Origin: Planococcus sp. MER TA 32b
Lineage (GTDB): Bacteria > Bacillota > Bacilli > Bacillales_A > Planococcaceae
DNA length: 64,000 nucleotides
Assembly (NCBI GenBank): GCA_023715185.1
Contig: JAMCAN010000002.1
Coordinates: 248,001-312,000 of the forward strand
Direction: 5' to 3'
Position numbers and translations under genes: made by a program. The notes beneath the pieces were generated by a model that worked only from the letters and a program-made list of their open reading frames with translations, was not told where the DNA came from and made no database searches. Of the stretch, positions 31,318 through 39,752 are shown one piece after another (the first letter of the stretch is position 1; each line of letters starts with the position of its first letter).

Positions 31318-32796
31318 TCATTCCGGAATATGCGGCAAATCTTTCGTGTTTGGGTTGTTGATGATGTGGATGTTCACATACGATTTCAGACCTTGTTCGC
31401 CGTATTCACGGCCAACACCGGATTGTTTTACGCCGCCGAATTCGTAGCGGACGTCGAGCCCTTGGATGGCGGCTGTATTGATCATCGTGGTGCCGGCTTC
31501 GATGCGAGCGGCCACTTCAATCGCTTCCTGGTCATCGCCCCAGACAGAACTGGTCAATCCGAAAATGCTGTCATTGGCGAGGCGCACGGCTTCGTCGACA
31601 TCGTCATACGCGACAATCGGTACAGTCGGACCGAACTGCTCTTCTTTGACGATACGGTCTTCCTGCTTCGCGCCGACGACTAAGGTCGGCTGCATGAAGT
31701 AACCTTTGTCGAAAAGTTCAGGATCGAGAATTTCTCCGAGTTTATGGATTTCAGCACCGTTAGCCTGCGCGTCATCCACCAGCTCCTGGACGTAGTCCTT
31801 CTGTTTTTTATTGTTGACAGGACCTAACGTCACATCACGGTTGAACGGATCGCCGACTCGCACCCATTTGTTTGCCGCTTCGATGTATTTTTTAACAAAT
31901 TGATCATGCATCGAACGCGGGACATAGATGCGCTTAGCGATCATGCAGATTTCACCGGCTGTCAGGAAATTTGATACGACTAAGCGGCGCATTGCTTTTT
32001 CATCATTCGGATCGAAGCTTGGAAGCATGATGGCCGGGTCGTTGCCGCCAAGTTCCAATGTCAGTTCCTTAACGGTCGGAGCAGCTGCTTCCATGATTTT
32101 GCGTCCGGTTTCCGTACCGCCGGTGAAGGCAATTTTCATGACTTTCGGATTCGAGGTCAATTCAATGCCGACATCCGCTTCTCCGTTCAGCACGTTGACG
32201 ACGCCCGGAGGGAACTCCTCCGCAATGATATCAAGAACGACGGTTACCGCAAGCGGCGCGAGCGGACTCGGTTTCACGACAATCGTATTGCCGGCCAGCA
32301 GGGCGGGGGCGACTTTGATCGTCGATAGTGAAATTGGATAGTTCCACGGTGCAATCGCCGACACAACGCCGATCGGATCATGCTTGATGATCGTCGTGCC
32401 ATTTTCATCTTCACGGACGTCATCGCCTATGACATCTTTAGCAGTTTTGCAGGCGTGCTCCATCCACGCCAGTGAAACATACAGTTCGCCTTCCGAGTCA
32501 TATACGGGTTTCCCGTGTTCGCGTGACAGCAATTCCGTGATTTCCTTTTCTGAATCGCGAAGCTTCTGGATAGCGCGCTCCATCCGTTCAATGCGCTCGT
32601 CAAGCGAACTGGTGCGCCAAGTTTTGAACGCTTCGTCTGCTGCGTCGATTGCGCGGACTGTTTCTTCTCTGGTATTCAAGGGCGCGTAACCGACAATTTC
32701 TGCCGGATTTGACGGATTCTCCCGAGTGATTTTATCTTTCGTATCCACTTTTTCTCCGTTGATAAGAGCATGTACTGTAACTGGTTCATGTACCAA
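31318..32796 (-). CDS. Aldehyde dehydrogenase (NAD(P)-dependent)
   Basis: About 492 residues. Catalytic Glu in KELTLELGGNDP, cofactor motif AFTGGTETGRKIM, catalytic Cys in NFLTAGEICMIAKRIYV (GEIC in place of the more usual GQxC, allowed in the family), and PWNYPISLSTIKVAPALLAG plus EEQFGPTVPIV. ALDH superfamily, oxidising an aldehyde to the acid; it resembles Bacillales ALDH/benzaldehyde or salicylaldehyde dehydrogenases without a specific substrate. ATG 32805 abuts its AAAGGA with no spacing, so TTG 32796 is preferred. A sigma-B-like promoter lies at 32845-32869, suggesting general-stress expression for aldehyde detoxification. Confidence 0.9.
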   Translation of the reverse strand: MVHEPVTVHALINGEKVDTKDKITRENPSNPAEIVGYAPLNTREETVRAIDAADEAFKTWRTSSLDERIERMERAIQKLRDSEKEITELLSREHGKPVYDSEGELYVSLAWMEHACKTAKDVIGDDVREDENGTTIIKHDPIGVVSAIAPWNYPISLSTIKVAPALLAGNTIVVKPSPLAPLAVTVVLDIIAEEFPPGVVNVLNGEADVGIELTSNPKVMKIAFTGGTETGRKIMEAAAPTVKELTLELGGNDPAIMLPSFDPNDEKAMRRLVVSNFLTAGEICMIAKRIYVPRSMHDQFVKKYIEAANKWVRVGDPFNRDVTLGPVNNKKQKDYVQELVDDAQANGAEIHKLGEILDPELFDKGYFMQPTLVVGAKQEDRIVKEEQFGPTVPIVAYDDVDEAVRLANDSIFGLTSSVWGDDQEAIEVAARIEAGTTMINTAAIQGLDVRYEFGGVKQSGVGREYGEQGLKSYVNIHIINNPNTKDLPHIPE

Positions 32797-32844
32797 TTGG
32801 ATCATTCCTTTCTTAAAATGGATCTGATTAGCTGCTTATATAGT

Positions 32845-32869
32845 TTTCCCCTTATTTCCGGTGATAAAC
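32845..32869 (-). promoter_or_regulatory. Sigma-B-like promoter of the aldehyde dehydrogenase gene
   Basis: Minus strand GTTTAT - 13 bases - GGGAAA, near-consensus in both elements and spacing, 49 bases upstream of the start. Confidence 0.6.
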
Positions 32870-32872
32870 TTA

Positions 32873-33126
32873 TGTCAAATAAACAGAAAACCCGCTCCCA
32901 GTCTGGCAAGGTGCGGGCTAAAATTATATTTCACAATGGGGTGCCGGTTCGATGGCGTATTATAAAAAACCCTCCACAGTTTGTGGAGGGTTCTAAAATT
33001 ACCGGTTCTTTTCGAATCCGGTGGCTCTTTAGTGGAAGAGGCCGTCAAAATCAGCTTGCCGATCACAAACACGTTTAAACCGCTTCCGCTTCAAGAAAGC
33101 TGCATTTTTCCCTTCAAAAATAAACT
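32873..33126. other. Intergenic stretch with three successive hairpins
   Basis: No gene. From left: AAAACCCGC / GCGGGCT (32892-32920), a strong terminator at 32962-32992, and ACCGGTTC / GAATCCGGT at 33001-33021. Only the second is needed to end the oxidoreductase gene. Confidence 0.5.
32962..32992 (-). terminator. Terminator after the YfmJ-like gene
   Basis: Minus-strand stem AACCCTCCACA / TGTGGAGGGTT with a 3-base loop and T6. Confidence 0.85.
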
Positions 33127-34155
33127 CTAAAGTTCCGCAAACTCCGGATCTGCGACTTTCACCAATTGTTTGCCGAGATTCGATCCTTCAAACAGGCCGA
33201 AAAATGCCTTAGGAGTGTTTTCAAAACCTTCAACGATTGTTTCCTCATATTTCAATTTGCCTTCCTGCAGCCATTTGCCTAAATCAGTGGCACCAGTCCG
33301 GAATTCAGATGCGTAATCGCCAAGAGTGAAGCCTTTCATCATGGAGCTTGTCGTGATGAATTTCCACTGGATGCGCGGTCCGATATCTCCGCCTGGTGTA
33401 TTATAAGATGAAATGGTTCCGCATAATACGACACGTGCTTTATTGTTCAGCTCCCAGATGACTGCATCGGAGACTTCGCCGCCGACATTGTCGAAGTAGA
33501 CATCGACGCCGTCAGGCAATGCCTGTTTCAAATCTTCTTTAAAACTGTCCGATTTATAGTTCACTGCAGCGTCAAAACCGAGTTCGTTGATCAAGTAATC
33601 GATTTTTTCCTGTGAACCGGCGATGCCGACAGCGCGGGCGCCTTTCAACTTCGCGATTTGGCCGACAACCGAACCGACAGCTCCAGCAGCACCCGAAACA
33701 ACGACTGTTTCGCCAGCTTGCGGCTTGCCGATATCAAGAAGTCCGAAATAAGCAGTTAAACCTGTTAATCCTAAAATACCCAAACGCGTTGTAATCGGGG
33801 CGATTGTCGGGTCCACTTTTTGGACTTTCTCCGCTTTGGCGATATTGTATTCGGCCCATTTCAGCGTGCCGTTTACGATGTCGCCCTTTTTAAGCAGTTC
33901 AGAATTTGACTCTACAACTTCAGCAAGGATCCCACCGGAAATCGCTTCGTTCAATTTATATGGAGCGACGTAGGATTTCACGTCCCGCATGCGTCCGCGC
34001 ATATATGGATCGACTGATAAGTAAAGGGTTTTCAGCAAGACTTCTCCTTCGCCGGGTGATCCAATCTCTTGTTCGACAAAAGCAAAATCATCGTTGGATG
34101 GCGTGCCTTCAGGGCGGTTCGCCAGATGGATCTCTTTATATGTGGTCGGTGTCAT
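33127..34155 (-). CDS. NADP-dependent medium-chain oxidoreductase (YfmJ/leukotriene B4 12-hydroxydehydrogenase-like)
   Basis: 342 residues. N-terminal GroES-like domain with LSVDPYMRGRM, the hallmark of this zinc-free MDR branch, then GLTGLTAYFGLLDIGKPQAG, the Rossmann loop VSGAAGAVGSVVGQIAKLKG, and YFDNVGGEVSDAV. These enzymes reduce alkenal or alkenone double bonds with NADPH (prostaglandin reductase, CurA, B. subtilis YfmJ). Start ATG 34155 after TAAGGAGGAATTTAC. A vegetative promoter is at 34188-34216. Divergent from an Old Yellow Enzyme gene, another ene-reductase. Confidence 0.88.
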   Translation of the reverse strand: MTPTTYKEIHLANRPEGTPSNDDFAFVEQEIGSPGEGEVLLKTLYLSVDPYMRGRMRDVKSYVAPYKLNEAISGGILAEVVESNSELLKKGDIVNGTLKWAEYNIAKAEKVQKVDPTIAPITTRLGILGLTGLTAYFGLLDIGKPQAGETVVVSGAAGAVGSVVGQIAKLKGARAVGIAGSQEKIDYLINELGFDAAVNYKSDSFKEDLKQALPDGVDVYFDNVGGEVSDAVIWELNNKARVVLCGTISSYNTPGGDIGPRIQWKFITTSSMMKGFTLGDYASEFRTGATDLGKWLQEGKLKYEETIVEGFENTPKAFFGLFEGSNLGKQLVKVADPEFAEL

Positions 34156-34187
34156 GTAAATTCCTCCTTAAAATTCATTTCGAAAAA

Positions 34188-34216
34188 ATCGTACCATTGT
34201 AAAAGAATGGAATCAA
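34188..34216 (-). promoter_or_regulatory. Sigma-A-like promoter of the YfmJ-like gene
   Basis: Minus strand TTGATT - 17 bases - TACGAT. Confidence 0.5.
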
Positions 34217-34242
34217 AAATAAGAGCCTGCAAGCTCGAATTC

Positions 34243-34271
34243 TTGTAGTGGAATGGTGGCTATGCTATTTT
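34243..34271 (+). promoter_or_regulatory. Sigma-A-like promoter of the Old Yellow Enzyme gene
   Basis: TTGTAG - 17 bases - TATTTT, 38 bases upstream of the start. Modest hexamer quality. Confidence 0.35.
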
Positions 34272-34308
34272 GAAATAACGAAGCAATAGAGAAAAGAGGA
34301 ACTTATAT

Positions 34309-35442
34309 ATGAAACCGCAATTCAAATCTTTATTCGAAGAAATTACGTTACCGAACGGTGTAGTGTTGAATGACCGTTTGGGCGTTGCGCCAATGACCAC
34401 TTACTCAGGCAACCCGGACGGGACGGTATCGGACGAGGAACTGGCTTATTACCGCCGCCGCTCGAACATCGGCAGCCTGTTCATCTCAGCGTGTATCGCA
34501 GTATCCGAAAACGGCATTGCATTTCCGAACCAGTTTGTCGCTTTCAAGGATGAGGTCCTGCCGCGCTTGACGCAGATGGCGACTGAGATGAAAGCGAATG
34601 GCAATAAAGCGATTCTGCAAATCCAGCATGGTGGGCGCCAGGGTCAGCCGGCTTTAATCAGAACCAATGAAACAGTTGCACCGAGTGCAGTGGAAGGTCC
34701 TGCTGGCAGACCGACACCCCGCGCGTTGACTGCGGACGAAATCACAGCTGTCATCCGTGATTTTGGCGAAGCGACACGCCGGGCGATCGCAGCCGGTTTT
34801 GACGGCGTTGAAATCCATGGCGCGAATACGTATCTGATTCAGCAATTCGTATCGGAAGTCACGAACCGCCGCGAAGATGAGTGGGGAGGCAGTCTCGAAA
34901 ACCGCCTGAAATTCCCGTCGGCTGTACTTGCAGAAGTAAAACGAGTGGCAGCGGAATATGCGGATGAAAAATTCATCATCGGTTATCGTCTGTCGCCGGA
35001 AGAATACAGCCAGGAAGGCATCGGCTATACAATCGAAGAGACAAAAATCCTGACTGATCGATTGATTGACGAAGGTATTCATTATCTGCATGTTTCACTG
35101 ATGGATTTCCAAAAGCTGCCGCATGAGGATAAAGCGGAAGGCAGCATCGTCGAAATCCTGTCGAAACAGATCGCTGGCCGTGTGGCGTTTGTCGTCGTCG
35201 GCAGTGTGAAAAAACCGGCAGAAGCTGTCGCGGCTCTTGAAGAAGGAGCGGACATCGTCGTGATGGGACGCCAGGTGCTGGCTGATCCGGAATGGACGGA
35301 GAAAGTGAAGTCAGGCAAAGAAGATGAAATCAATGAAAACATCCCGAAGGAAATGATCGGCAAGCTCGACATTCCTGGACCGCTATGGGAACGGATGGTC
35401 ACTTATAAAATGGTGGAAATCGATGAAGAAGTTGAAGTCTAA
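34309..35442 (+). CDS. NADH-dependent flavin oxidoreductase, Old Yellow Enzyme family
   Basis: 377 residues forming one FMN-binding TIM barrel. Motifs: VAPMTTYSG near the N-terminus, LQIQHGGRQGQP, the substrate pair FDGVEIHGANTYLIQQF, and SEVTNRREDEWGGSLENRLKF; late strand VVVGSVKKPAEA and GADIVVMGRQVLADP for phosphate binding. It lacks the 4Fe-4S domain of the long 2,4-dienoyl-CoA reductases, so is the short YqiG/NamA-like class. Likely reduces activated alkenes. Start ATG 34309 with AGAGGAACTTATAT upstream. Its neighbour on the other strand is a second ene-reductase, a chemically coherent pair. Confidence 0.9.
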   Translation: MKPQFKSLFEEITLPNGVVLNDRLGVAPMTTYSGNPDGTVSDEELAYYRRRSNIGSLFISACIAVSENGIAFPNQFVAFKDEVLPRLTQMATEMKANGNKAILQIQHGGRQGQPALIRTNETVAPSAVEGPAGRPTPRALTADEITAVIRDFGEATRRAIAAGFDGVEIHGANTYLIQQFVSEVTNRREDEWGGSLENRLKFPSAVLAEVKRVAAEYADEKFIIGYRLSPEEYSQEGIGYTIEETKILTDRLIDEGIHYLHVSLMDFQKLPHEDKAEGSIVEILSKQIAGRVAFVVVGSVKKPAEAVAALEEGADIVVMGRQVLADPEWTEKVKSGKEDEINENIPKEMIGKLDIPGPLWERMVTYKMVEIDEEVEV

Positions 35443-35460
35443 TCCCATGATCTGAATCCA

Positions 35461-35497
35461 AAAGCTCCCTGGCCGTTATTCGGCCAGGGAGCTTTTT
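35461..35497 (+). terminator. Terminator after the Old Yellow Enzyme gene
   Basis: Fourteen-base stem AAAGCTCCCTGGCCG / CGGCCAGGGAGCTTT and a T5 run. Confidence 0.85.
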
Positions 35498-35502
35498 GGT
35501 CT

Positions 35503-36027
35503 TTATTGAATAATATTATCATTCATTCCCGTCGAAATCTGCGCTTTTGCATCCTGTGAGTCATGCAGTTTCACCATGGCAAAACGGGCGATCGGCTGGA
35601 TGACCAGGCTTTCGGCTGCCAATACGATGACGAAATTGCGCGGCCAGTTAAGGAGCCAGTTGCTGAACAGTCCGGAGTGGAAGCCGTTGCCCACAATATC
35701 GCCGATCAAAGTCATAGCTGCAGACATGCCGAGTACGGTAAACAGGATACGGAACAGGATCTTCGAATTGAAGCTGTCTGCCGGTTTCGTGAATTTTGCC
35801 GTCAACGCTTCAGCAATCCTGCCGAAAATGACAGGTTCAATGATCATGACGATAATCCAGATGATCGGCAGCATCTTTAGGATCGTCCAGGCGACTTCAC
35901 CGTTAAAATCGCCCGCAAAATATATGGCGCTGTAAGTGGTCATGAAAAATACCGTCAGTGTGGAAATGATCGTTCCGTATAAAAGTCCTTCTTTGCCGTT
36001 GCGCGGCAGTCGTTTCTCTAAGTGCAT
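35503..36027 (-). CDS. DUF2798 membrane protein
   Basis: 174 residues with four hydrophobic helices arranged as two similar halves: GTIISTLTVFFMTTYSAIYF..WTILKMLPIIWIIVMIIEP and FTVLGMSAAMTLIGDIVG..LLNWPRNFVIVLAAESLVIQP, each ending with a Trp-x-Pro/P-I-A pattern and conserved arginine, as in DUF2798. Function unknown. Start ATG 36027; AAAGGGGATAACAG upstream. Transcribed alone. Confidence 0.8.
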   Translation of the reverse strand: MHLEKRLPRNGKEGLLYGTIISTLTVFFMTTYSAIYFAGDFNGEVAWTILKMLPIIWIIVMIIEPVIFGRIAEALTAKFTKPADSFNSKILFRILFTVLGMSAAMTLIGDIVGNGFHSGLFSNWLLNWPRNFVIVLAAESLVIQPIARFAMVKLHDSQDAKAQISTGMNDNIIQ

Positions 36028-36136
36028 GGTATCTGTTATCCCCTTTTCCTTTAACCGTCTATTTCAAGACTGTTGCTAACTATAGCAAAAAGGAAAGGGG
36101 CTCCGTAAGTGTCCATTCTGTGTCAATACTATATGA

Positions 36137-36169
36137 AAAGGCAGAAAGCCCATAGAGCTTTCTGCCTTT
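36137..36169 (-). terminator. Terminator after the 36199 SDR gene
   Basis: Thirteen-base stem AAAGGCAGAAAGC / GCTTTCTGCCTTT; T-rich on the minus strand (TTTTCATA). Confidence 0.75.
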
Positions 36170-36198
36170 AAACAGTTCATGAAATTTGCAGCAAGATC

Positions 36199-36948
36199 TT
36201 ATTTCGTGCTCGTGAATCCGCCATCGATGCGAATCACGTCGCCGTTGATATATTGCGCTTTCGAAGTCAGCAGGAAAGTAACAAGTTCCGCGACTTCGTC
36301 CGCTGTGCCGAGACGTTTTTGCGGGATGCCGGCTTCCGCGTTCTTCTTCATCTCAGGATTGGCATCGAAATAGGCTTTGACCATCGGTGTCTCAGTTGGT
36401 CCGGGTGCAACGGCATTGACGCGCAAACCATCTTTCGCGTATTCGGCAACAAGTGATTTCGTCATGCCGACGATGCCGTGTTTGGTCGCTGAATAAGTGA
36501 CGACTGTATCCTGGCCGATGACGCCGGCACTTGATGCAGTATTGACGATTGAACCGCCGCCGTTTTTCACCATCACTTCCGCCACATAACGAAGTCCGTA
36601 AAGTGCGCCGAGCATATTGATGCCGACAATCTGTTCGATTTCTTTAATATCGGTTTCAAGGAAGTATTTGCCGCTCCCTGAAATACCGGCATTATTGAAG
36701 AAATAATCGATTGAGCCAAAATGTTCCACAGTTTTGTCGACGTAATTTTTCACTTCGTCCGCTTTCGAAACATCAGCTTTGATGAAGAGGGCATCAGCAC
36801 CGAGTTCTTTCACTTTGCTGACGGTTTCATTGCCGCCTTCCTCATTGACATCGACCACCGCGATATTGACGCCTTCCTGTGCGAGGCGCAGCGCTGTGGA
36901 TTGTCCGAGCCCGCTGCCTGCACCTGTGATAATTGCCGTTTTACTCAT
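36199..36948 (-). CDS. Short-chain dehydrogenase/reductase (SDR)
   Basis: 249 residues. TGAGSGLG cofactor loop, VDVNEEGG, NNAGISGSGKY, Ser in VNTASSAGV, Tyr-Lys in VTYSATKHGIVGMTK, VAPGPTETPMV, and the ending DVIRIDGGFTSTK. It is the closest relative in the window of the SDR at 27791. Unlike the other three SDR genes it has no adjacent TetR gene, and I see no inverted repeat upstream. Start ATG 36948 after AACAGGAGGCAGATTTC. Substrate unknown. Confidence 0.88.
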   Translation of the reverse strand: MSKTAIITGAGSGLGQSTALRLAQEGVNIAVVDVNEEGGNETVSKVKELGADALFIKADVSKADEVKNYVDKTVEHFGSIDYFFNNAGISGSGKYFLETDIKEIEQIVGINMLGALYGLRYVAEVMVKNGGGSIVNTASSAGVIGQDTVVTYSATKHGIVGMTKSLVAEYAKDGLRVNAVAPGPTETPMVKAYFDANPEMKKNAEAGIPQKRLGTADEVAELVTFLLTSKAQYINGDVIRIDGGFTSTK

Positions 36949-37057
36949 AATGAAATCTGCCTCCTGTTTTATTTATTGCATACCTTATTCACGGTATGCT
37001 TCCCATAATACGGGTACCCGATTTTGAAACACGCTAATCAGAAGGAAGATTCAGACT

Positions 37058-37083
37058 GTTTATCCGTAATGGAAACCGGGAAG
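37058..37083 (+). promoter_or_regulatory. Sigma-B-like promoter of the YdaG-like gene
   Basis: GTTTAT - 14 bases - GGGAAG, 49 bases upstream of the start; B. subtilis ydaG is also sigma-B controlled. Confidence 0.6.
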
Positions 37084-37131
37084 AGTCAGTAAATAAGTGA
37101 AAGTTTAATTACTCAAGGAGGAATTTAAGTT

Positions 37132-37629
37132 ATGGCTGATAATGCACCGACTCACAAAGAAGAATTGAAAATCGTCAATGATTTGATCAAGGATATCGAT
37201 GTTGCGATGTTTACTACGATTGTTGGAAATAAACCTGTGTCACGTCCGCTGCAGACGCAGGAAGCGGAATTCGACGGCGAACTATGGTTCCTGACATTGA
37301 AAGATACCGATAAGTACCAAGAAATATTGGAGAATCCGGCCGTCAACGTAGCATACGCAGGGAAATCGTATGTATCGATCAGCGGATCCGCGCAGTTCAT
37401 CGATGACTTGGAACGCAAAAAGGAATATTGGAATCCGATCTTCGATAAAATGCTGAATACAACATATGATGATCCAAACGTCATTCTGATCAAAGTGACT
37501 GCCGAAACAGCGGAATACTGGGAATCCGGCAACACGATGAAAACTGTCAAGAATTTCGCTAAAAAGCTGACAGGCAATGAAGATGAAGGCGATAAAAAAC
37601 AGATGAACGATACAGTTGAATTCAACTGA
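37132..37629 (+). CDS. Pyridoxamine 5'-phosphate oxidase-like general stress protein (YdaG/GSP26-like)
   Basis: 165 residues forming a split-barrel flavin-binding domain. Characteristic segments: DVAMFTTIVGNKPVSRPLQT, ELWFLTLKDTDKYQEILENP, NVAYAGKSYVSISGSAQF, KEYWNPIFDKML, and VILIKVTAETAEYWES. This pattern is that of general stress protein 26 / YdaG, thought to bind FMN or FAD and handle redox stress; the reaction is not established. Start ATG 37132 after TCAAGGAGGAATTTAAGTT. The sigma-B-like promoter supports the stress role. Confidence 0.87.
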   Translation: MADNAPTHKEELKIVNDLIKDIDVAMFTTIVGNKPVSRPLQTQEAEFDGELWFLTLKDTDKYQEILENPAVNVAYAGKSYVSISGSAQFIDDLERKKEYWNPIFDKMLNTTYDDPNVILIKVTAETAEYWESGNTMKTVKNFAKKLTGNEDEGDKKQMNDTVEFN

Positions 37630-37643
37630 TCATCGTTTTAGGA

Positions 37644-37678
37644 AACCTGCAGACATTGAGATGTCTGCGGGTTTTTCT
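37644..37678 (+). terminator. Terminator after the YdaG-like gene
   Basis: Stem AACCTGCAGACAT / ATGTCTGCGGGTT, loop TGAG, followed by TTTCTGTTTG. Confidence 0.75.
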
Positions 37679-37751
37679 GTTTGTATGGGTTTATTAAAAT
37701 CAAAAACTCGCTTACAGTAAAAGAAAGAATCAGTTGCAGAGGATGAAACCG

Positions 37752-38705
37752 ATGAAAGTTTTTGCTTCCCATGATGAACAGTTAACGATATTGCAGAACC
37801 GCGGACTGCTGGTGCCGGACAAGGCGGCCGCCCGGCGCATCTTATCGCGCGAGAATTATTACGCCTTGGTAGATGGTTATAAGGAACCGTTTCTGGAGCG
37901 GGATGAGCGATTGAATCCATATGGGCAGGAGCAGTACCAGGCTGGGACGGAGTTCGGGCATATTTATGCGCTGTATCGTTTTGACAGGGAACTGCGGATG
38001 CTGATGCTCAATGAATTGCTGAAGTTCGAAAAGAATATCAAGTCGAAAGTGGCGTATCGCTTTTCGGAGAAATTCAAAGAGATGGATTCTTTCCTGGAAC
38101 CGGCTAATTACAGCGAGGACACCGAGCGTCATCACGAGCGCGACCGCATCATTTCGACACTTTATAATCTGATCAAGAGCCATAAGAAACGTGACCGCGT
38201 AAAGTATCCGGCTATCCGCGAATTTTTTGACAAGCACCGGAACGTTCCGTTATGGGTGCTCGTCAATTTCCTGTCGCTCGGGCAGATCACCAATTTTTAT
38301 TCTGTGATCGATGATGACTTGCGCGAACGCATCGCGCGGGATTTTGCCGATGAATTCAGCGAAGAATATGAGCCGGTGCAATTGAAGGCGAGTGAACTGG
38401 ACGCGTTGCTGCGCATCACTTTTCCGTACCGCAACAAATCGGCGCATGAAGAAGTGCTGTACCGTTACCGGCTGTCACATCCGGAAGAACTCAGTGACGT
38501 CGACGCCATGCTGCGATTGCCGGCGGGCAGCCTCGGTAAAGGGACGGTCTATTCGCTGGTGAGCCTTTTGAGGCTGGTGCTCGCGAAAGAAGAATACAAA
38601 GTGTTTTCGGCGGAATTGGAACGGCTGATGGCGGAACTGAAAGCGGCGCTGCCGGGCCGAGCTTATGGCGTGGTTATGCGGGATACGGGGTTTCGGGAGA
38701 ATTAG
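37752..38705 (+). CDS. Abi_2 (AbiD/AbiF-like) abortive-infection family protein with HEPN motif
   Basis: 317 residues from ATG 37752 (AGAGGATG upstream); two ATGs at 37734-37743 have worse spacing. N-terminal DEQLTILQNRGLLVPDKAAA and RENYYALVDGYKEPFL, the central YALYRFDRELRMLMLNELLK, and near the end FPYRNKSAHEE, an R-x4-H (Arg227-His232) HEPN-type ribonuclease signature. Abi_2 proteins such as AbiD and AbiF stop phage growth by killing or arresting the infected cell, probably as RNases; many solo chromosomal copies exist without proven phage defence. No toxin-antitoxin partner is evident. Confidence 0.85.
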   Translation: MKVFASHDEQLTILQNRGLLVPDKAAARRILSRENYYALVDGYKEPFLERDERLNPYGQEQYQAGTEFGHIYALYRFDRELRMLMLNELLKFEKNIKSKVAYRFSEKFKEMDSFLEPANYSEDTERHHERDRIISTLYNLIKSHKKRDRVKYPAIREFFDKHRNVPLWVLVNFLSLGQITNFYSVIDDDLRERIARDFADEFSEEYEPVQLKASELDALLRITFPYRNKSAHEEVLYRYRLSHPEELSDVDAMLRLPAGSLGKGTVYSLVSLLRLVLAKEEYKVFSAELERLMAELKAALPGRAYGVVMRDTGFREN

Positions 38706-38765
38706 GAAGAGCAATTTTCCGTTTTGCTGTTGGTTACTTATTATATTAAACGAGGAGGAACTGGT

Positions 38766-39659
38766 ATGGAAAAGCAGGAAATAATAGGACTTGCCAGTAA
38801 ATATGGCTTTGATATAGCAGGCAGGGAATGGGTGATGAATGACTCAGGCCTTGATTTTATTGTCATCCAATTCGATGACAGTGAAGGCGTGCCGTGGATA
38901 TTGCGGATTCCAAGACGGGCGGACGTTCAAAGTGAGATTGAAAAAGAAAAGGCGATCCTGGATATCGTCGTGCAGAATCTGGCTGTCCAAGCTCCGAAAT
39001 GGGAAACAGCAACCGGAGAGCTGATTGCCTATAAAGCGTTAAAGGGCGTGCCAGCAGGTACAATCAATAAAGAAGAACAGCGCTATGAGTGGACAATTGA
39101 CCCTGAAAATCTCTCAGATAATTATGTGGAGACTCTTGCAGGCGGCATGGTTTCGCTTCATCAAATTCCTTTCCCAAAAATAACAGAAGGAGGTCTTACG
39201 ATACAAACCATCAGAGATGCCAGAAATCATATGCGTGCCAGGATGGAAAAAGTCCAGGAGAATTTCGAGGTGAACGATAAATTATGGGCACGCTGGCAAA
39301 AATGGATAGATGACGATTCATTTTGGCCGGATTACACTGGTTTTATCCACGGGGATTTACATCCGGGGCATATCCTGATAGATGAAGAAGAGCGGGTGAC
39401 GGGTTTTATTGATTGGACAGAAGCGAAAGTCGCTGATGTTTCAAATGATTTTATCGGTCATTTACGGACGCACGGTGAACAGGAGCTGGGGCGGCTGGTC
39501 GAAGCTTATGGCAAAGCTGGCGGAAAGGTGTGGCCGAATATGCAAGCGCACATTGTTGAACTCGCGGCGACTTATCCGATTGATATTGCTGAGTTTGCCA
39601 TCAAATCAGGCAGCGAAGAATATCTTGAGATGGCGCGCGGCGCACTGCAGGAGGAATGA
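38766..39659 (+). CDS. Macrolide 2'-phosphotransferase-like kinase (Mph/APH family)
   Basis: 297 residues from ATG 38766, with ACGAGGAGGAACTGGT upstream. Aminoglycoside-phosphotransferase fold. It begins EKQEIIGLASKYGFDI, has WILRIPRRADV and a conserved Glu/Lys region, the Brenner motif GFIHGDLHPGHILID (residues 193-207, catalytic Asp197), and the metal-binding GFIDWTEAKVAD. This order is that of Mph(B)/Mph(K)-type macrolide phosphotransferases, which inactivate erythromycin-like drugs with GTP. Bacillales commonly carry such genes intrinsically; the resistance phenotype is untested. The next gene is an AraC-type regulator, 93 bases downstream. Confidence 0.85.
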   Translation: MEKQEIIGLASKYGFDIAGREWVMNDSGLDFIVIQFDDSEGVPWILRIPRRADVQSEIEKEKAILDIVVQNLAVQAPKWETATGELIAYKALKGVPAGTINKEEQRYEWTIDPENLSDNYVETLAGGMVSLHQIPFPKITEGGLTIQTIRDARNHMRARMEKVQENFEVNDKLWARWQKWIDDDSFWPDYTGFIHGDLHPGHILIDEEERVTGFIDWTEAKVADVSNDFIGHLRTHGEQELGRLVEAYGKAGGKVWPNMQAHIVELAATYPIDIAEFAIKSGSEEYLEMARGALQEE

Positions 39660-39752
39660 CATTACACGGGCAATGCGACATTTTCCATACACACGGCATC
39701 GGATGGCGGAGCTGAACTCCGAATAGAATTGTAAAAGAAGGGAGGTCAGGCT

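Noticed and set aside
32875-33072. 65-residue minus-strand frame
   Set aside because: It crosses two hairpins including a strong terminator, and has no ribosome binding site or recognisable sequence.
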